NCBI RefSeq assembly: GCF_004792655.1
Contig: NZ_SRZC01000005.1
Span: forward strand, 1-64,000
DNA length: 64,000 bases
Source: Palleniella muris
GTDB lineage: Bacteria; Bacteroidota; Bacteroidia; Bacteroidales; Bacteroidaceae
Direction: 5' to 3'
The notes below the pieces were generated by a model that worked only from the letters and a program-made list of their open reading frames with translations, ran no database searches and had not been told where the DNA came from. Positions within the stretch are counted from its first letter, which is position 1; each line of letters starts with the position of its first letter. This document shows positions 1 to 9,491 of the stretch, piece by piece. The position numbers and the translations under genes are program-made.

Positions 1-1
1 C

Positions 2-235
2 CGCACGGAGAAGACTTACTACAACAGTGCCCACAGGCATGGTTATGCGAAAGGTGTTGCGGAAGGGCGTGCAGAAGGGCGTGCAGAAGGGCGTGCAGAA
101 GGGCGTGCAGAAGGTGCAGAGAAAGAAAAACGTGACACCCTCATACGCATGCATAAAGCCGGCACAAGCATAGACATCATGGCTATTGCGACAGGCTTGT
201 CAGTTGAAGAAATAAAGCGGTTATTAAATATGTAG
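2..235 (+). CDS. Rpn-family PD-(D/E)XK nuclease/putative transposase, C-terminal part
   Basis: The reading frame is open from the left edge and stops with TAG at 233-235, so only about 77 C-terminal residues are present. They contain four EGRA-type tetrapeptides (residues about 21-36 of the visible part), a charged linker, and a tail reading MHKAGTSIDIMAIATGLS then VEEIKRLL. The family inference rests on that end: Rpn/PF12784 proteins commonly close with glycine-arginine-glutamate repeats and a short helical 'tGLSveEI..L' segment. Known members are recombination-promoting nucleases that are often multicopy in Bacteroidota. The nuclease core lies outside the window and cannot be checked. The gene converges on the esterase to its right, with a shared hairpin between them. 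Confidence 0.7.
   Translation, partial: RTEKTYYNSAHRHGYAKGVAEGRAEGRAEGRAEGRAEGAEKEKRDTLIRMHKAGTSIDIMAIATGLSVEEIKRLLNM
62..109 (+). repeat. Four tandem 12-bp coding repeats
   Basis: GAAGGGCGTGCA occurs four times head to tail, exactly, inside the Rpn-family reading frame and encodes EGRA each time. Because the unit is a multiple of three, a change in copy number would keep the frame and only alter linker length. Confidence 0.9.
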
Positions 236-253
236 CCCATACACAATCTACAA

Positions 254-295
254 ATTGCGCCAATAGAATCTCCACAACGATTCCATTGGCGCAAT
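254..295. terminator. Bidirectional hairpin between converging genes
   Basis: ATTGCGCCAAT (254-264) pairs with ATTGGCGCAAT (285-295), and the stem continues inward as GAAT/ATTC around a roughly 10-nt loop. It sits between the ends of the Rpn-family gene and the esterase, where a shared terminator is expected. Neither flank has a strong T-run. Confidence 0.6.
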
Positions 296-307
296 GCTTT
301 ATAACGT

Positions 308-1516
<1,209 letters not shown>

Positions 1517-1610
1517 TCATCAAGTGCAAATTTACATATTATTCCTGAAAAACAACCACTTTCCCCTAAAAAACTTTTCGTCTCCCGAAGAAATCTTCTG
1601 AGGAAGAAAA

Positions 1611-1642
1611 TTTGCTTTTTCAATTTCTTATTCGTATCTTTG
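1611..1642 (+). promoter_or_regulatory. Bacteroidota promoter of the histidine phosphatase
   Basis: A -33 TTTG (1611-1614) is followed, after exactly 20 nt, by a -7 TATCTTTG (1635-1642), the Bacteroidota sigma-ABfr consensus. The start codon at 1672 is 29 nt downstream. Confidence 0.75.
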
Positions 1643-1671
1643 CATTTAGAAACAAATCAAACTACAATAAT

Positions 1672-3006
1672 ATGACACTAAAATCATTAGCTTTATGCTC
1701 CCTCCTCGCCCTGCAGTCCGCAGGACTTGGCAGCCTTGCCACAGCACAGACATGCAAGGACGATTTCAAACGCGACCCTTATCTCGCCGGTTCCAACTAC
1801 GTTGCTTATCCCGGACCAAAAGGTTCGCTGACACCTGCGCCAAAAGGCTACGAACCAGTCTATCTCAGCCACTACGGCAGACACGGCAGCCGGTACCACA
1901 TAGGCACTGTATACACCAACACATACGCACTGCTGCAGCGAGCTGACTCTGCCAACGTGCTGACAGAAAAAGGAAAGACACTCATGCAGCAGGTCAAGAT
2001 GCTTAAGGATGAGGCTGACGGACGCGACGGCGAACTGACGGAACTCGGCGCCCTGCAGCACAGACAGATTGCCGGGAGAATGTACCGCAACTTCCCGGAA
2101 ATATTCGGCAAAAAAACTCATATCGACGCAAAATCGACAATCATCATACGCTGCATACTGTCCATGGAGAACGCACTGCTCCAACTGAAAGGCATGAACC
2201 CGCAGCTCGAAATCACACACGATGCGTCACACCACGACATGTACTACATGAACCAAAACGCCGACGATGTCTACAAATACAAAAAAGCTGCCATGGACTC
2301 CGTGGGGACAGCGTTCGAGAAGAGCCATACTCACCCTGAACGGCTCATGAAAGAACTGTTCTCCTCCGATACTTACTGGAGGGATTCCATCAACGCCAAC
2401 TCTCTGATGCACAACATCTACAAGCTTGCCATGAACGTGCAAAGCTCCGAAATACGCCACAAACTGAACATGACAGGCTACTTCACACAACAGGAACTTT
2501 ACGACCTCTGGCAGACAAAGAACGCATTCTGGTACCTCACCTACGGCCCGTCAAGCTACAGCCGGGGACTGCAGCCCTACTCACAGCGCAACCTCCTCGG
2601 CAAAATCATCAGCGAGGCGGACTCCTGCCTAATGCTTGACAACTGCGGCGCCACACTGCGCTACGGCCATGACACAATGGTCATGCCGCTCACCTGCCTC
2701 CTCGAACTTGACGACACCAACCGGGACATACTTGACCTCAGCACTCTTGCCGAGCAGGAATGGTGCGACTACCGCATATTCCCGATGGCATGCAACCTCC
2801 AGTTCATATTCTACCGCAGCAAAGGGGCAAAGGCAGGCACCAGTGACAAGGACAGCCGCAGCAAGGACATCCTCGTCAAAGTCCTGCGCAACGAGAACGA
2901 AGCGCGCCTGCCTGTCGCCACTGACACATGGCCCTACTACCGGTGGAGCGACGTGAAGGCTTATTATCTGAAGAAGCTCAACGACTTCAAGAAGGTTGTG
3001 TATTGA
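1672..3006 (+). CDS. Secreted histidine-type (acid) phosphatase, MINPP-like
   Basis: The 444-residue protein has a signal peptide (about 1-26, ending ATAQ). The phosphohistidine motif RHGSR lies at residues 70-74 (His71 predicted to be phosphorylated), and a distal GHD lies near 332-334 where the family carries the proton donor. Branch-2 histidine phosphatases remove phosphate from esters including inositol phosphates; the periplasmic or surface location and length fit the Bacteroidota phytase/MINPP-like members. The start at 1672 is chosen over an upstream in-frame ATG at 1612 because that codon overlaps the -33 box and only the shorter form begins with a signal peptide. The natural substrate is an inference. 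Confidence 0.8.
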   Translation: MTLKSLALCSLLALQSAGLGSLATAQTCKDDFKRDPYLAGSNYVAYPGPKGSLTPAPKGYEPVYLSHYGRHGSRYHIGTVYTNTYALLQRADSANVLTEKGKTLMQQVKMLKDEADGRDGELTELGALQHRQIAGRMYRNFPEIFGKKTHIDAKSTIIIRCILSMENALLQLKGMNPQLEITHDASHHDMYYMNQNADDVYKYKKAAMDSVGTAFEKSHTHPERLMKELFSSDTYWRDSINANSLMHNIYKLAMNVQSSEIRHKLNMTGYFTQQELYDLWQTKNAFWYLTYGPSSYSRGLQPYSQRNLLGKIISEADSCLMLDNCGATLRYGHDTMVMPLTCLLELDDTNRDILDLSTLAEQEWCDYRIFPMACNLQFIFYRSKGAKAGTSDKDSRSKDILVKVLRNENEARLPVATDTWPYYRWSDVKAYYLKKLNDFKKVVY

Positions 3007-3108
3007 CCCTGAATTCTTGAAAGGGCAGCCTGCAAAGCATGCAGCGGAATGCTTCAAGAAATTGAGACGCAAATGCGAACCGGGCATTCCGCTCCGGATG
3101 AAAAAACA

Positions 3109-3147
3109 TTAATGGCAGCTGACATGTTTATTGTCAGCTGCCATTAA
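3109..3147. terminator. Hairpin between converging phosphatase and M6 protease
   Basis: TTAATGGCAGCTGACA (3109-3124) and TGTCAGCTGCCATTAA (3132-3147) form a perfect 16-bp stem with a 7-nt loop, serving both converging genes. A weaker inverted repeat, AGCGGAATGC (3043-3052) with GCATTCCGCT (3084-3093), precedes it. Confidence 0.8.
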
Positions 3148-3184
3148 CAATATAAAAGTTCTATGTGAATTGCGTCTTATTCTG

Positions 3185-5410
3185 TCATCTCCATATTTTC
3201 TTTGTCACAATTCTGCCATCAGCAGTACGTGACCTAACGATGACAAAGCCTTTAGCATCAGGAACGACACACTGTCCGGCAAGATTATAGACGGCAGACT
3301 GCACTGCCGCTGCGTCTGCACCGGATGACACATCAGAGATACCTGTTCCCAAATCATTGAACATTACAGCGATATTGTCTATACAGTTATACTGCGTAGG
3401 CAAACCGGACGTCTGTGATATACGGTACATTGCACCGGCAGGAAGATTGACAAGGTACTTCATGTGGACATGCTTGTTCTTCTGCACCTGTGTCTGCTGC
3501 TGTCCTTCCGTATTCCTCATGGCATTCCATGTGACACCTCCGTCGGCAGAATATTCAGTACGTATCATCACAGACACGGCGGTGGTGTTCCAGAAGTCAA
3601 ACTCCAAGGTGTTCACACCTTTCTCAATGACGGACGACGCAAGATGTCCGCCACGCGCGATTCCGCAAGCCTTGTTGCCGGTGCCATAGTCTTCAGTGGC
3701 GGCAATGATACGTGCGCCGGTCATGTCCCATTTGCAGAACACGCCCTCCACGCCGGTCATGTCCGTCCCGGTCAGAGCCATGGACTCAAAGTCCTCGACA
3801 TCGCTGTCAACTTCCTCACCGCCGACATTGAAGGAGACTATACCGCCATTCTCCCGGATACTGTTCAGCGAAAGAGGCGTAGGTGCTCCCGTCCATGACT
3901 TCAGGGAAGGAGAGGTCTCATTGTTTATCGCCATCACATTGCCAAGTCCCGGGAACGGGTCATAGGCACTTTCTGTTATCATACCGCCGGACATGCGGGG
4001 GTTGGCACGCACCATTTCAAAATAGTTGTGATTCGGATTACAGTTCACGGTATTGCTTGTCCATACGTATGTGCTTGTGGAATCGACACGGAAAATGAGC
4101 ATGCCGCTGCCCGGAAGGTATGTGTCCCACTTGGTCTTCTGCCTGTTCTCCAGAATGAAATATTCCTTGGGGACAGACGAGTTGATGCGGTATGCCTCAT
4201 TGCTCTCGTTCAAAGGCTCAAGCGAATAGCTGCCCTCCTCCGTAATGGTCTCAGGCTGCATGAAGCCTACGGAGTAGCGCTCGTAGGTCCCGTAGCCTGT
4301 CGGCGTGCGGCTGCTGTTGTTGTAGCCGCCGCCTGCCATGATGCTCCATACTCCCGGGTCGTTACTCTGGCCGTTGGCTGAATAGTCAGTGTCATAGAGG
4401 TCAGGCAGCCCGAGGACATGGCTGAACTCATGGCAGATGGTGCCTATGCCGTCAAGCGTCTTGCCGCCGTAAGCTTCAACATCACAGATTTCCGTACTGC
4501 AGGCATAGCGTCCCATGCGCACGCCGTCGTATGTGCGGTAAGGGTAGGCGTACGAACTGGCATACGGCCATATATAGCCCTCGTTATTACCGCCGACGTT
4601 GCTGCCGTAGCCGGCATATATGATGTAGAACATATCCACCACACCGTCACCGTCGGCATCATACTTGGAATAGTCAACCAGGCCGTTGGCGGTCTCAATG
4701 ACATCGACGGCACACTGCCATCCGTTTGACGCACCTTGCGGATAGGTGTGGCTGCGGTTTATCTTTACGGGGCCTACCACATCAAACGACGGCTGGAACA
4801 GTCCCATGGAATTGTCACTGAAATAGTCACGGACGCTTCCGGTACATTCCACCCACTGCTGCGTATCCTGTGTATAGTATCCGCCGTAGTTCTCGTCATT
4901 CATCATGGAAGAGAAGAAATCTCTGGTGTCAGTACGCGTAAACGACAGGTCGTTCCACTCGACGAGAATCACCAGTCCGCGGAAATTACTGTAGTCATAC
5001 TTTCCCTCTTTCTGCGGCTCTCCGGCCGTCGCAGGAGATTTCCACAGGCTGCGGGCACGATTCATTTTCTGCTCCCCTTCATACGTGATGTCGGCACGCA
5101 GCATCTTCGCATGGGATGAAAGGAAAGCATTCTCGTCAGCCGCACGGTATGACATGTCGTGGGCGGTAATTCCCGACGGCACGAGCATTCCCTGCTCCTT
5201 TACGGCATACTGGTAGCCGGCGGATGTCTTTACCACGGTGTAATTGTCGGATGTTGTCGTGACATGGGAGAACTCATCCCCGTGGAGAACGAGGGTCACC
5301 GTCGTTCCGTCCGGCTGACGGAACATGACCTTGCCTGGCTTTGCCGGTATGGCATGGGATGCCGTAATGACCATAAGCAGGCATAGAATTGATAATAGAT
5401 GTTTTTTCAT
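3185..5410 (-). CDS. Secreted M6-family metalloprotease with type IX-like tail
   Basis: The 741-residue protein has a signal peptide (1-20, ending SHA). Its zinc motif HEFSHVLGLPD (residues 327-337) is the HExxHxxGxxD of the M6 (immune inhibitor A-like) family. A calcium-loop-like DADGDGVVD stands at 251-259, and the C-terminal half looks like beta-sandwich. The end contains AVYNLAGQ and KGFVIV, resembling the Por/T9SS sorting tail seen in other secreted proteins here. The start at 5410 is preferred to an upstream codon at 5467 because the signal peptide begins there. Role: extracellular proteolysis, probably nutritional. It stands alone. Confidence 0.88.
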   Translation of the reverse strand: MKKHLLSILCLLMVITASHAIPAKPGKVMFRQPDGTTVTLVLHGDEFSHVTTTSDNYTVVKTSAGYQYAVKEQGMLVPSGITAHDMSYRAADENAFLSSHAKMLRADITYEGEQKMNRARSLWKSPATAGEPQKEGKYDYSNFRGLVILVEWNDLSFTRTDTRDFFSSMMNDENYGGYYTQDTQQWVECTGSVRDYFSDNSMGLFQPSFDVVGPVKINRSHTYPQGASNGWQCAVDVIETANGLVDYSKYDADGDGVVDMFYIIYAGYGSNVGGNNEGYIWPYASSYAYPYRTYDGVRMGRYACSTEICDVEAYGGKTLDGIGTICHEFSHVLGLPDLYDTDYSANGQSNDPGVWSIMAGGGYNNSSRTPTGYGTYERYSVGFMQPETITEEGSYSLEPLNESNEAYRINSSVPKEYFILENRQKTKWDTYLPGSGMLIFRVDSTSTYVWTSNTVNCNPNHNYFEMVRANPRMSGGMITESAYDPFPGLGNVMAINNETSPSLKSWTGAPTPLSLNSIRENGGIVSFNVGGEEVDSDVEDFESMALTGTDMTGVEGVFCKWDMTGARIIAATEDYGTGNKACGIARGGHLASSVIEKGVNTLEFDFWNTTAVSVMIRTEYSADGGVTWNAMRNTEGQQQTQVQKNKHVHMKYLVNLPAGAMYRISQTSGLPTQYNCIDNIAVMFNDLGTGISDVSSGADAAAVQSAVYNLAGQCVVPDAKGFVIVRSRTADGRIVTKKIWR

Positions 5411-5850
5411 GGATTTCCTAAAACACAAAAAACTGTGTACCGGGAAGCGTATGCCGCCGACACACATTAATCCTTAATAATAACAATAAATGATGACAGG
5501 CAACGGAAAGCTGTATGTACCCGGGATTTGCAAAAGACCACCGCTTACATGTAAGGATATCTCTCCATGATGCCCGAAAGCACAACAAGACGGACAAAGT
5601 CTTTTAAATAAATGATACTTCTAAAATATCAAGGATGATACTGTGCATCAAAAGTACTCCCCCGGATTACCCGCGCTGACATTAACGGCAGATATTCATT
5701 TTAATGATACAGGGACTTACCCATGCCACTGTCTGCATGGCGGACGTTCCGTTTACCGGCAGTCCGGACAGACATTGGCAGGAATAAGTCCCTGCGCTTT
5801 CTTATGCGGGTACATTTGTCATGTCACCCAATCTGTTCATTCCGTATATT
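5411..5850. other. 440-bp intergenic region with a long structured inverted repeat
   Basis: No convincing gene or TAnnTTTG box is visible. The notable element is an interrupted hairpin at 5711-5793. AGGGACTTA (5711-5719) pairs with TAAGTCCCT (5785-5793). Inside it, TGCCACTGTCTG pairs with CAGACATTGGCA with one mismatch, and CGGAC pairs with GTCCG around the tip. It lies 3' of the secreted-protein gene (5851-7056) and upstream of the M6 protease, so it could be a terminator, a leader RNA or a remnant of a small mobile element. Confidence 0.6.
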
Positions 5851-7056
5851 TTATTTCTTGATATACTTCTTGCCGTCGCGGATAAGCAGACCCTTTGACT
5901 CCATGCGGTTAACCTGCTGGCCCATGAGGTTGTAAGTCTTGCTGTTCTTCACGCGCTCCTCAAGAGTTGTGGAGACATTGTCAATGCCTGTGCCGTTGCC
6001 GCCAAGCAGATAGTTGCCCTCGTTGAGAGTGATTGTCATGTCGTCTGCGTAATAATTCAGAGCGTAGCCTTGACCTTCTGCGTCCCACAGACTGTTCAAA
6101 CGTGTATACTCTGTAATGGTGATGGTATTGCCGGAGATTGTACCTGCTGTAGTTTCCTTTTCATTGTTGGATACCATTTTGTCACCCTCCAAATCAACAC
6201 CGTAAACGCAGAGATAAGCACCGTAAGTTTCGATTTCTTCAGGAGTTTGAAGGCCAATCTCCATCATTGGCTGACCCATAGGAACAGACACAGTGCCGTC
6301 CTCATTGACATCAATGGCCAGACAGCCCATGCCCAGATAGCCGTACACGTTTACAGAATACTCCAGATCCTCAATGGATATAGGATGGGTGAATTTCGTC
6401 CATACGTTATTAGTACTGCGGCCTTTTTCCACTCCTGCCTGTACACCATTAACCGGCATGAAACGTACATCTGCGAACCATGTCCATGTCCTGCCTTCGA
6501 AATCAGAAGGTTTGTTAGAACTTCCCACAGCAGGTGTGAACTTAGAAATCTGCACGAAATAGCCGACCTGGTCACACATGATGTTTCCCTGGTCATCTAC
6601 TGTGAAAGAGAGATCATCTGTAATGCTTAATTGACCGTTTTCAAGATCAAGTTCTGAAAGGCCGCACATTTTAAGTTCGAAAGTACCACGGCTGTCTGTA
6701 ACAGAGCCGCACTCCTGAACACCAACGTTTATGACACCTGTTGCTGAGTCATAAGTACCTGTTGCTGTCATGCCCTTTCCAAGTTCCATCTTCACGTTTG
6801 CTCCATCGATGGATATAGTTACAGGGGCGCACTCTATCATTTCGCCATAATTGTTGTTAGCCTGTGTGTAGTTTCCAGCCAAAGCGTCTACAGCAGGAGC
6901 TGCTGCTACAGCACTGTTAAGGTTCATTCCTTCTGCCACCATGCTGGCATTCTGCACGCTGCGTGTTGCAAGTTTCTCCATGGAGACAGTCTTTGTCTGT
7001 GCACTTGCGGTCATTGCTGCTACAGCAACACCTACGAAAAGTAAAAATCTCTTCAT
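5851..7056 (-). CDS. Secreted protein of unknown function with type IX-like tail
   Basis: The 401-residue protein has a signal peptide (1-19, ending ASA) and a low-complexity Ala/Asn-rich stretch around residues 30-65. The rest is beta-rich with no family I recognise. The end reads TYNLMGQQV and KGLLIRDGKKYIKK, the same layout as the tails of the M6 protease and pectate lyase here, which suggests surface delivery through a type IX-like route. It starts 100 bp after the DUF4302 gene with a hairpin between them, so it may be a separate unit or a weakly coupled last gene of the susC operon. Confidence 0.7.
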   Translation of the reverse strand: MKRFLLFVGVAVAAMTASAQTKTVSMEKLATRSVQNASMVAEGMNLNSAVAAAPAVDALAGNYTQANNNYGEMIECAPVTISIDGANVKMELGKGMTATGTYDSATGVINVGVQECGSVTDSRGTFELKMCGLSELDLENGQLSITDDLSFTVDDQGNIMCDQVGYFVQISKFTPAVGSSNKPSDFEGRTWTWFADVRFMPVNGVQAGVEKGRSTNNVWTKFTHPISIEDLEYSVNVYGYLGMGCLAIDVNEDGTVSVPMGQPMMEIGLQTPEEIETYGAYLCVYGVDLEGDKMVSNNEKETTAGTISGNTITITEYTRLNSLWDAEGQGYALNYYADDMTITLNEGNYLLGGNGTGIDNVSTTLEERVKNSKTYNLMGQQVNRMESKGLLIRDGKKYIKK

Positions 7057-7105
7057 AATAAAAATAAATTAGATGAGTAAATATTGAAAATTAGTTATAT
7101 CAAGA

Positions 7106-7149
7106 CTTCCGCAAGTCCTCATGCCCTGCAGGCATGAGGCTTGTGGAAG
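7106..7149 (-). terminator. Hairpin after the DUF4302 gene
   Basis: CTTCCGCAAG (7106-7115) pairs with CTTGTGGAAG (7140-7149), with one G-U. Inside, CTCATGCC (7118-7125) pairs with GGCATGAG (7131-7138) around a 5-nt loop. It lies 7 nt beyond the DUF4302 stop and likely ends or attenuates the susC-susD-peptidase-DUF4302 transcript. Confidence 0.6.
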
Positions 7150-7156
7150 AAGTGTC

Positions 7157-8527
7157 TTATTCCTTGTCCAGGTCGTCAAGGTCGCCGTATGGATAGAGAA
7201 CCTGCTCAGCCCAGAGCTTTATCACGTTTGTAGGTTCGTCCTTGTCCGTAAGGAGTATGTAGGTAGGATGACGCTCATCATCGGATGTGACGACGAAAGT
7301 GCGTTTGGATGATACTGTTTTGCCTACGAACGGTAAGAGTGCGTCCTTCAGTCCCAGTTTGTTGTAGAACTCCTTGCCGGCCTTGTTATTGCTCAGAGTA
7401 TTGCACTTCAGTGTGATTTCATTGCCGTCACTGCCGCTTACCTCACCGAGAGTCAGACCATAGTAAGCATAGTCACGGGTTGTCTGCAGATGGATGCCCC
7501 ACTTTTTCTGGAATATGCCGATAAGTGCCCATACCATACGCTCGCGGGTATTGTTAGGGCCTGTGGTCGCAAGCTTGTCAAGCATAGTGTTCCAGCAAGG
7601 CTGTGCGAAAGTGCCGAGGTCGGCGTAGTTGACGAACCACATGCCGGTCTCCAGAAGTTCCTTCTTTGTAGGAACGTATGTCCACAGTTTTGCATTGACG
7701 GTGGACTCTGTCTCGAAGTAGTCGTCATTTGCCCCGGCCTTTATTGCGCTTATCTCGTTACCGTCAACAGTGACAGGCTTGTAGAACTTATAACCCTCAG
7801 TAGTGATGATGAACGGAGCGGCAACCTCTGTATACTCGTTGTCGTCATCATAGTAGGCGAAGCGCAGGCGGCGGTAGGAGGTCACGGCAGAGATGTCCCT
7901 TGTGGAACCCTCAATCTCAAGTTTGTAAGAACGTGAGTCCATATGATTCTTTATGCGTATAACCTCCGTGATATATTCCTCTGCGGTCTGCCCGGCAGGC
8001 ATAGGGTACATCAGGATGCGCGCTCCATGTTTCTTGCCGCTCAGCTCAATCTTCTCAGGAGTGGCTGAGATAACGCGGAACTCAAGGTCGCCGCCCATGC
8101 CGTCGGCAGGCTCTCCGTAGTCGGCATTGTTAGGCTCGGAGAAGTAATGGAACACCTCGTTATACTCATCAAAGGAGAGGAGAACGCCTTGGCTCTGCTC
8201 CACCTTGTAGTGGGAAGAAGCGGTGACAGCCTTGCCGTCGGCACCGATTCCGGCATTATGCGATGCTCCCGCCTTCTCGCCGGCAACAGTCACCTTGTCG
8301 TCCTTGAACTGCATGAACACGTTATAGCCGCCGTAGGTGGTGGAGCCGTAGTATTCCATGCGCCAGCCGTTCTCGGCTGACTCAAGTATCTGCTTTGTCT
8401 TTGCTATTTCACCCTTTATGCGGTCAGAAGCACTTTCGCTGAACTTCTCGTCCACCTCAGGCGTACATGCTGCCAGGAAAAATACTCCCAAAAGCAGTGA
8501 AATGATGCTATATAAGTTCTTTTTCAT
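7157..8527 (-). CDS. DUF4302-domain lipoprotein
   Basis: The 456-residue protein has a lipoprotein signal (lipobox LAAC near residue 21). It has the character of the Bacteroidota DUF4302 family: an early helical region leading to ENGWRMEYYG, then a long beta-rich body with GGYNVFMQFKDDKVTV. Family members are surface or periplasmic lipoproteins encoded with SusC/SusD; no biochemical role is established to my knowledge. It starts 9 bp after the zinc metallohydrolase gene, so it is co-transcribed and probably acts on or binds the same imported substrate. Confidence 0.82.
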   Translation of the reverse strand: MKKNLYSIISLLLGVFFLAACTPEVDEKFSESASDRIKGEIAKTKQILESAENGWRMEYYGSTTYGGYNVFMQFKDDKVTVAGEKAGASHNAGIGADGKAVTASSHYKVEQSQGVLLSFDEYNEVFHYFSEPNNADYGEPADGMGGDLEFRVISATPEKIELSGKKHGARILMYPMPAGQTAEEYITEVIRIKNHMDSRSYKLEIEGSTRDISAVTSYRRLRFAYYDDDNEYTEVAAPFIITTEGYKFYKPVTVDGNEISAIKAGANDDYFETESTVNAKLWTYVPTKKELLETGMWFVNYADLGTFAQPCWNTMLDKLATTGPNNTRERMVWALIGIFQKKWGIHLQTTRDYAYYGLTLGEVSGSDGNEITLKCNTLSNNKAGKEFYNKLGLKDALLPFVGKTVSSKRTFVVTSDDERHPTYILLTDKDEPTNVIKLWAEQVLYPYGDLDDLDKE

Positions 8528-8536
8528 TGTCCTGGT

Positions 8537-9478
8537 TTAGTTAAGTGAATGTAAGTCAAGATGCTCCGCTTCGGCAGAACGTCTCAGTACGATGGTGCGG
8601 AGCTTGTCGATGTCAATGCCCCAGCTCTGGTAGAAATACTCGCGTACGATGGAGAGCTTGTTCTCGATTATGGCCGCACCTTCCGCGCCGGCATTGTCAA
8701 TAATCTTGTTCCAGCCTTCCTGCGACATTGTTATGTATGTTGAGTAAACCTCGGCAAAGTCCTCGTTATATTCGCCACTGGCGTAGCCGGTCACGAAGCC
8801 TTCCTTTGCAGAATCGATGTCCTTGACGTTTACCCAGTCAGTAGAGTGGTATCTGCCGGCGCTGATTGCCCGGAAGTCTGTAGGATAGTCCTTCTTCTGC
8901 GTCAGGATGTGGCAGAACTCATGGTGCATGGTATGGAAGAACCAGTGGTTCAGGTCAAGCGGTACGGCACCCTTGTTGGCATACGGGTCGGTAGTGTTCA
9001 CGCGGGGATTGTCAAGGTCAAGGAAGTTCACGCCGTAGAGCATCACCTTCAGACCGCCCTCGGCAGTACCGAGCACCTGAGAACCGTTGCCGTTCCATTC
9101 GTATGAGCCGATGAGCTGTATGGTGCGCGGGGTGTATGTCTTGATGAATTCCTCACTTACAGCCTCTGCGTAGGTGTCCACCCACATGTGCTTGACAAGC
9201 TTTGCCAGTCCCTTGGACTTGTCGAAGTCAGCAGGAACCACATTATATGACTGGTCGGTTTCCTTGTCATTGTAGAGATACTGGAGACGGATATTGTACG
9301 GTTCGGTATAATTCTTCATTATCCACTCGTCAAACTCTATATACTCAGGACTCTTTGCCTCATCATTTCCGTCCACTGTGGAGAAGATGCTGTTAGGGTC
9401 GAGGTCGTCTTCCGAGCAGCTTGTCAATGCGCTTGAAGCGGCAAGGAGAAGCATGAAGCCAAAATATTTTATTTTCAT
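8537..9478 (-). CDS. Substrate-import-associated zinc metallohydrolase lipoprotein
   Basis: The 313-residue protein has a lipobox LTSC (Cys21) and the zinc motif HEFCH (residues 186-190), preceded by a His-rich HTMH. It matches the family of HExxH lipoproteins that travel with SusC/SusD pairs (TIGR04549-type). The expected place is the outer membrane surface, processing a peptide or protein substrate next to the transporter. It starts 13 bp after the susD stop and is followed 9 bp later by the DUF4302 gene. The exact reaction is not shown by sequence. Confidence 0.87.
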   Translation of the reverse strand: MKIKYFGFMLLLAASSALTSCSEDDLDPNSIFSTVDGNDEAKSPEYIEFDEWIMKNYTEPYNIRLQYLYNDKETDQSYNVVPADFDKSKGLAKLVKHMWVDTYAEAVSEEFIKTYTPRTIQLIGSYEWNGNGSQVLGTAEGGLKVMLYGVNFLDLDNPRVNTTDPYANKGAVPLDLNHWFFHTMHHEFCHILTQKKDYPTDFRAISAGRYHSTDWVNVKDIDSAKEGFVTGYASGEYNEDFAEVYSTYITMSQEGWNKIIDNAGAEGAAIIENKLSIVREYFYQSWGIDIDKLRTIVLRRSAEAEHLDLHSLN

Positions 9479-9491
9479 AATAGCTTACTGT

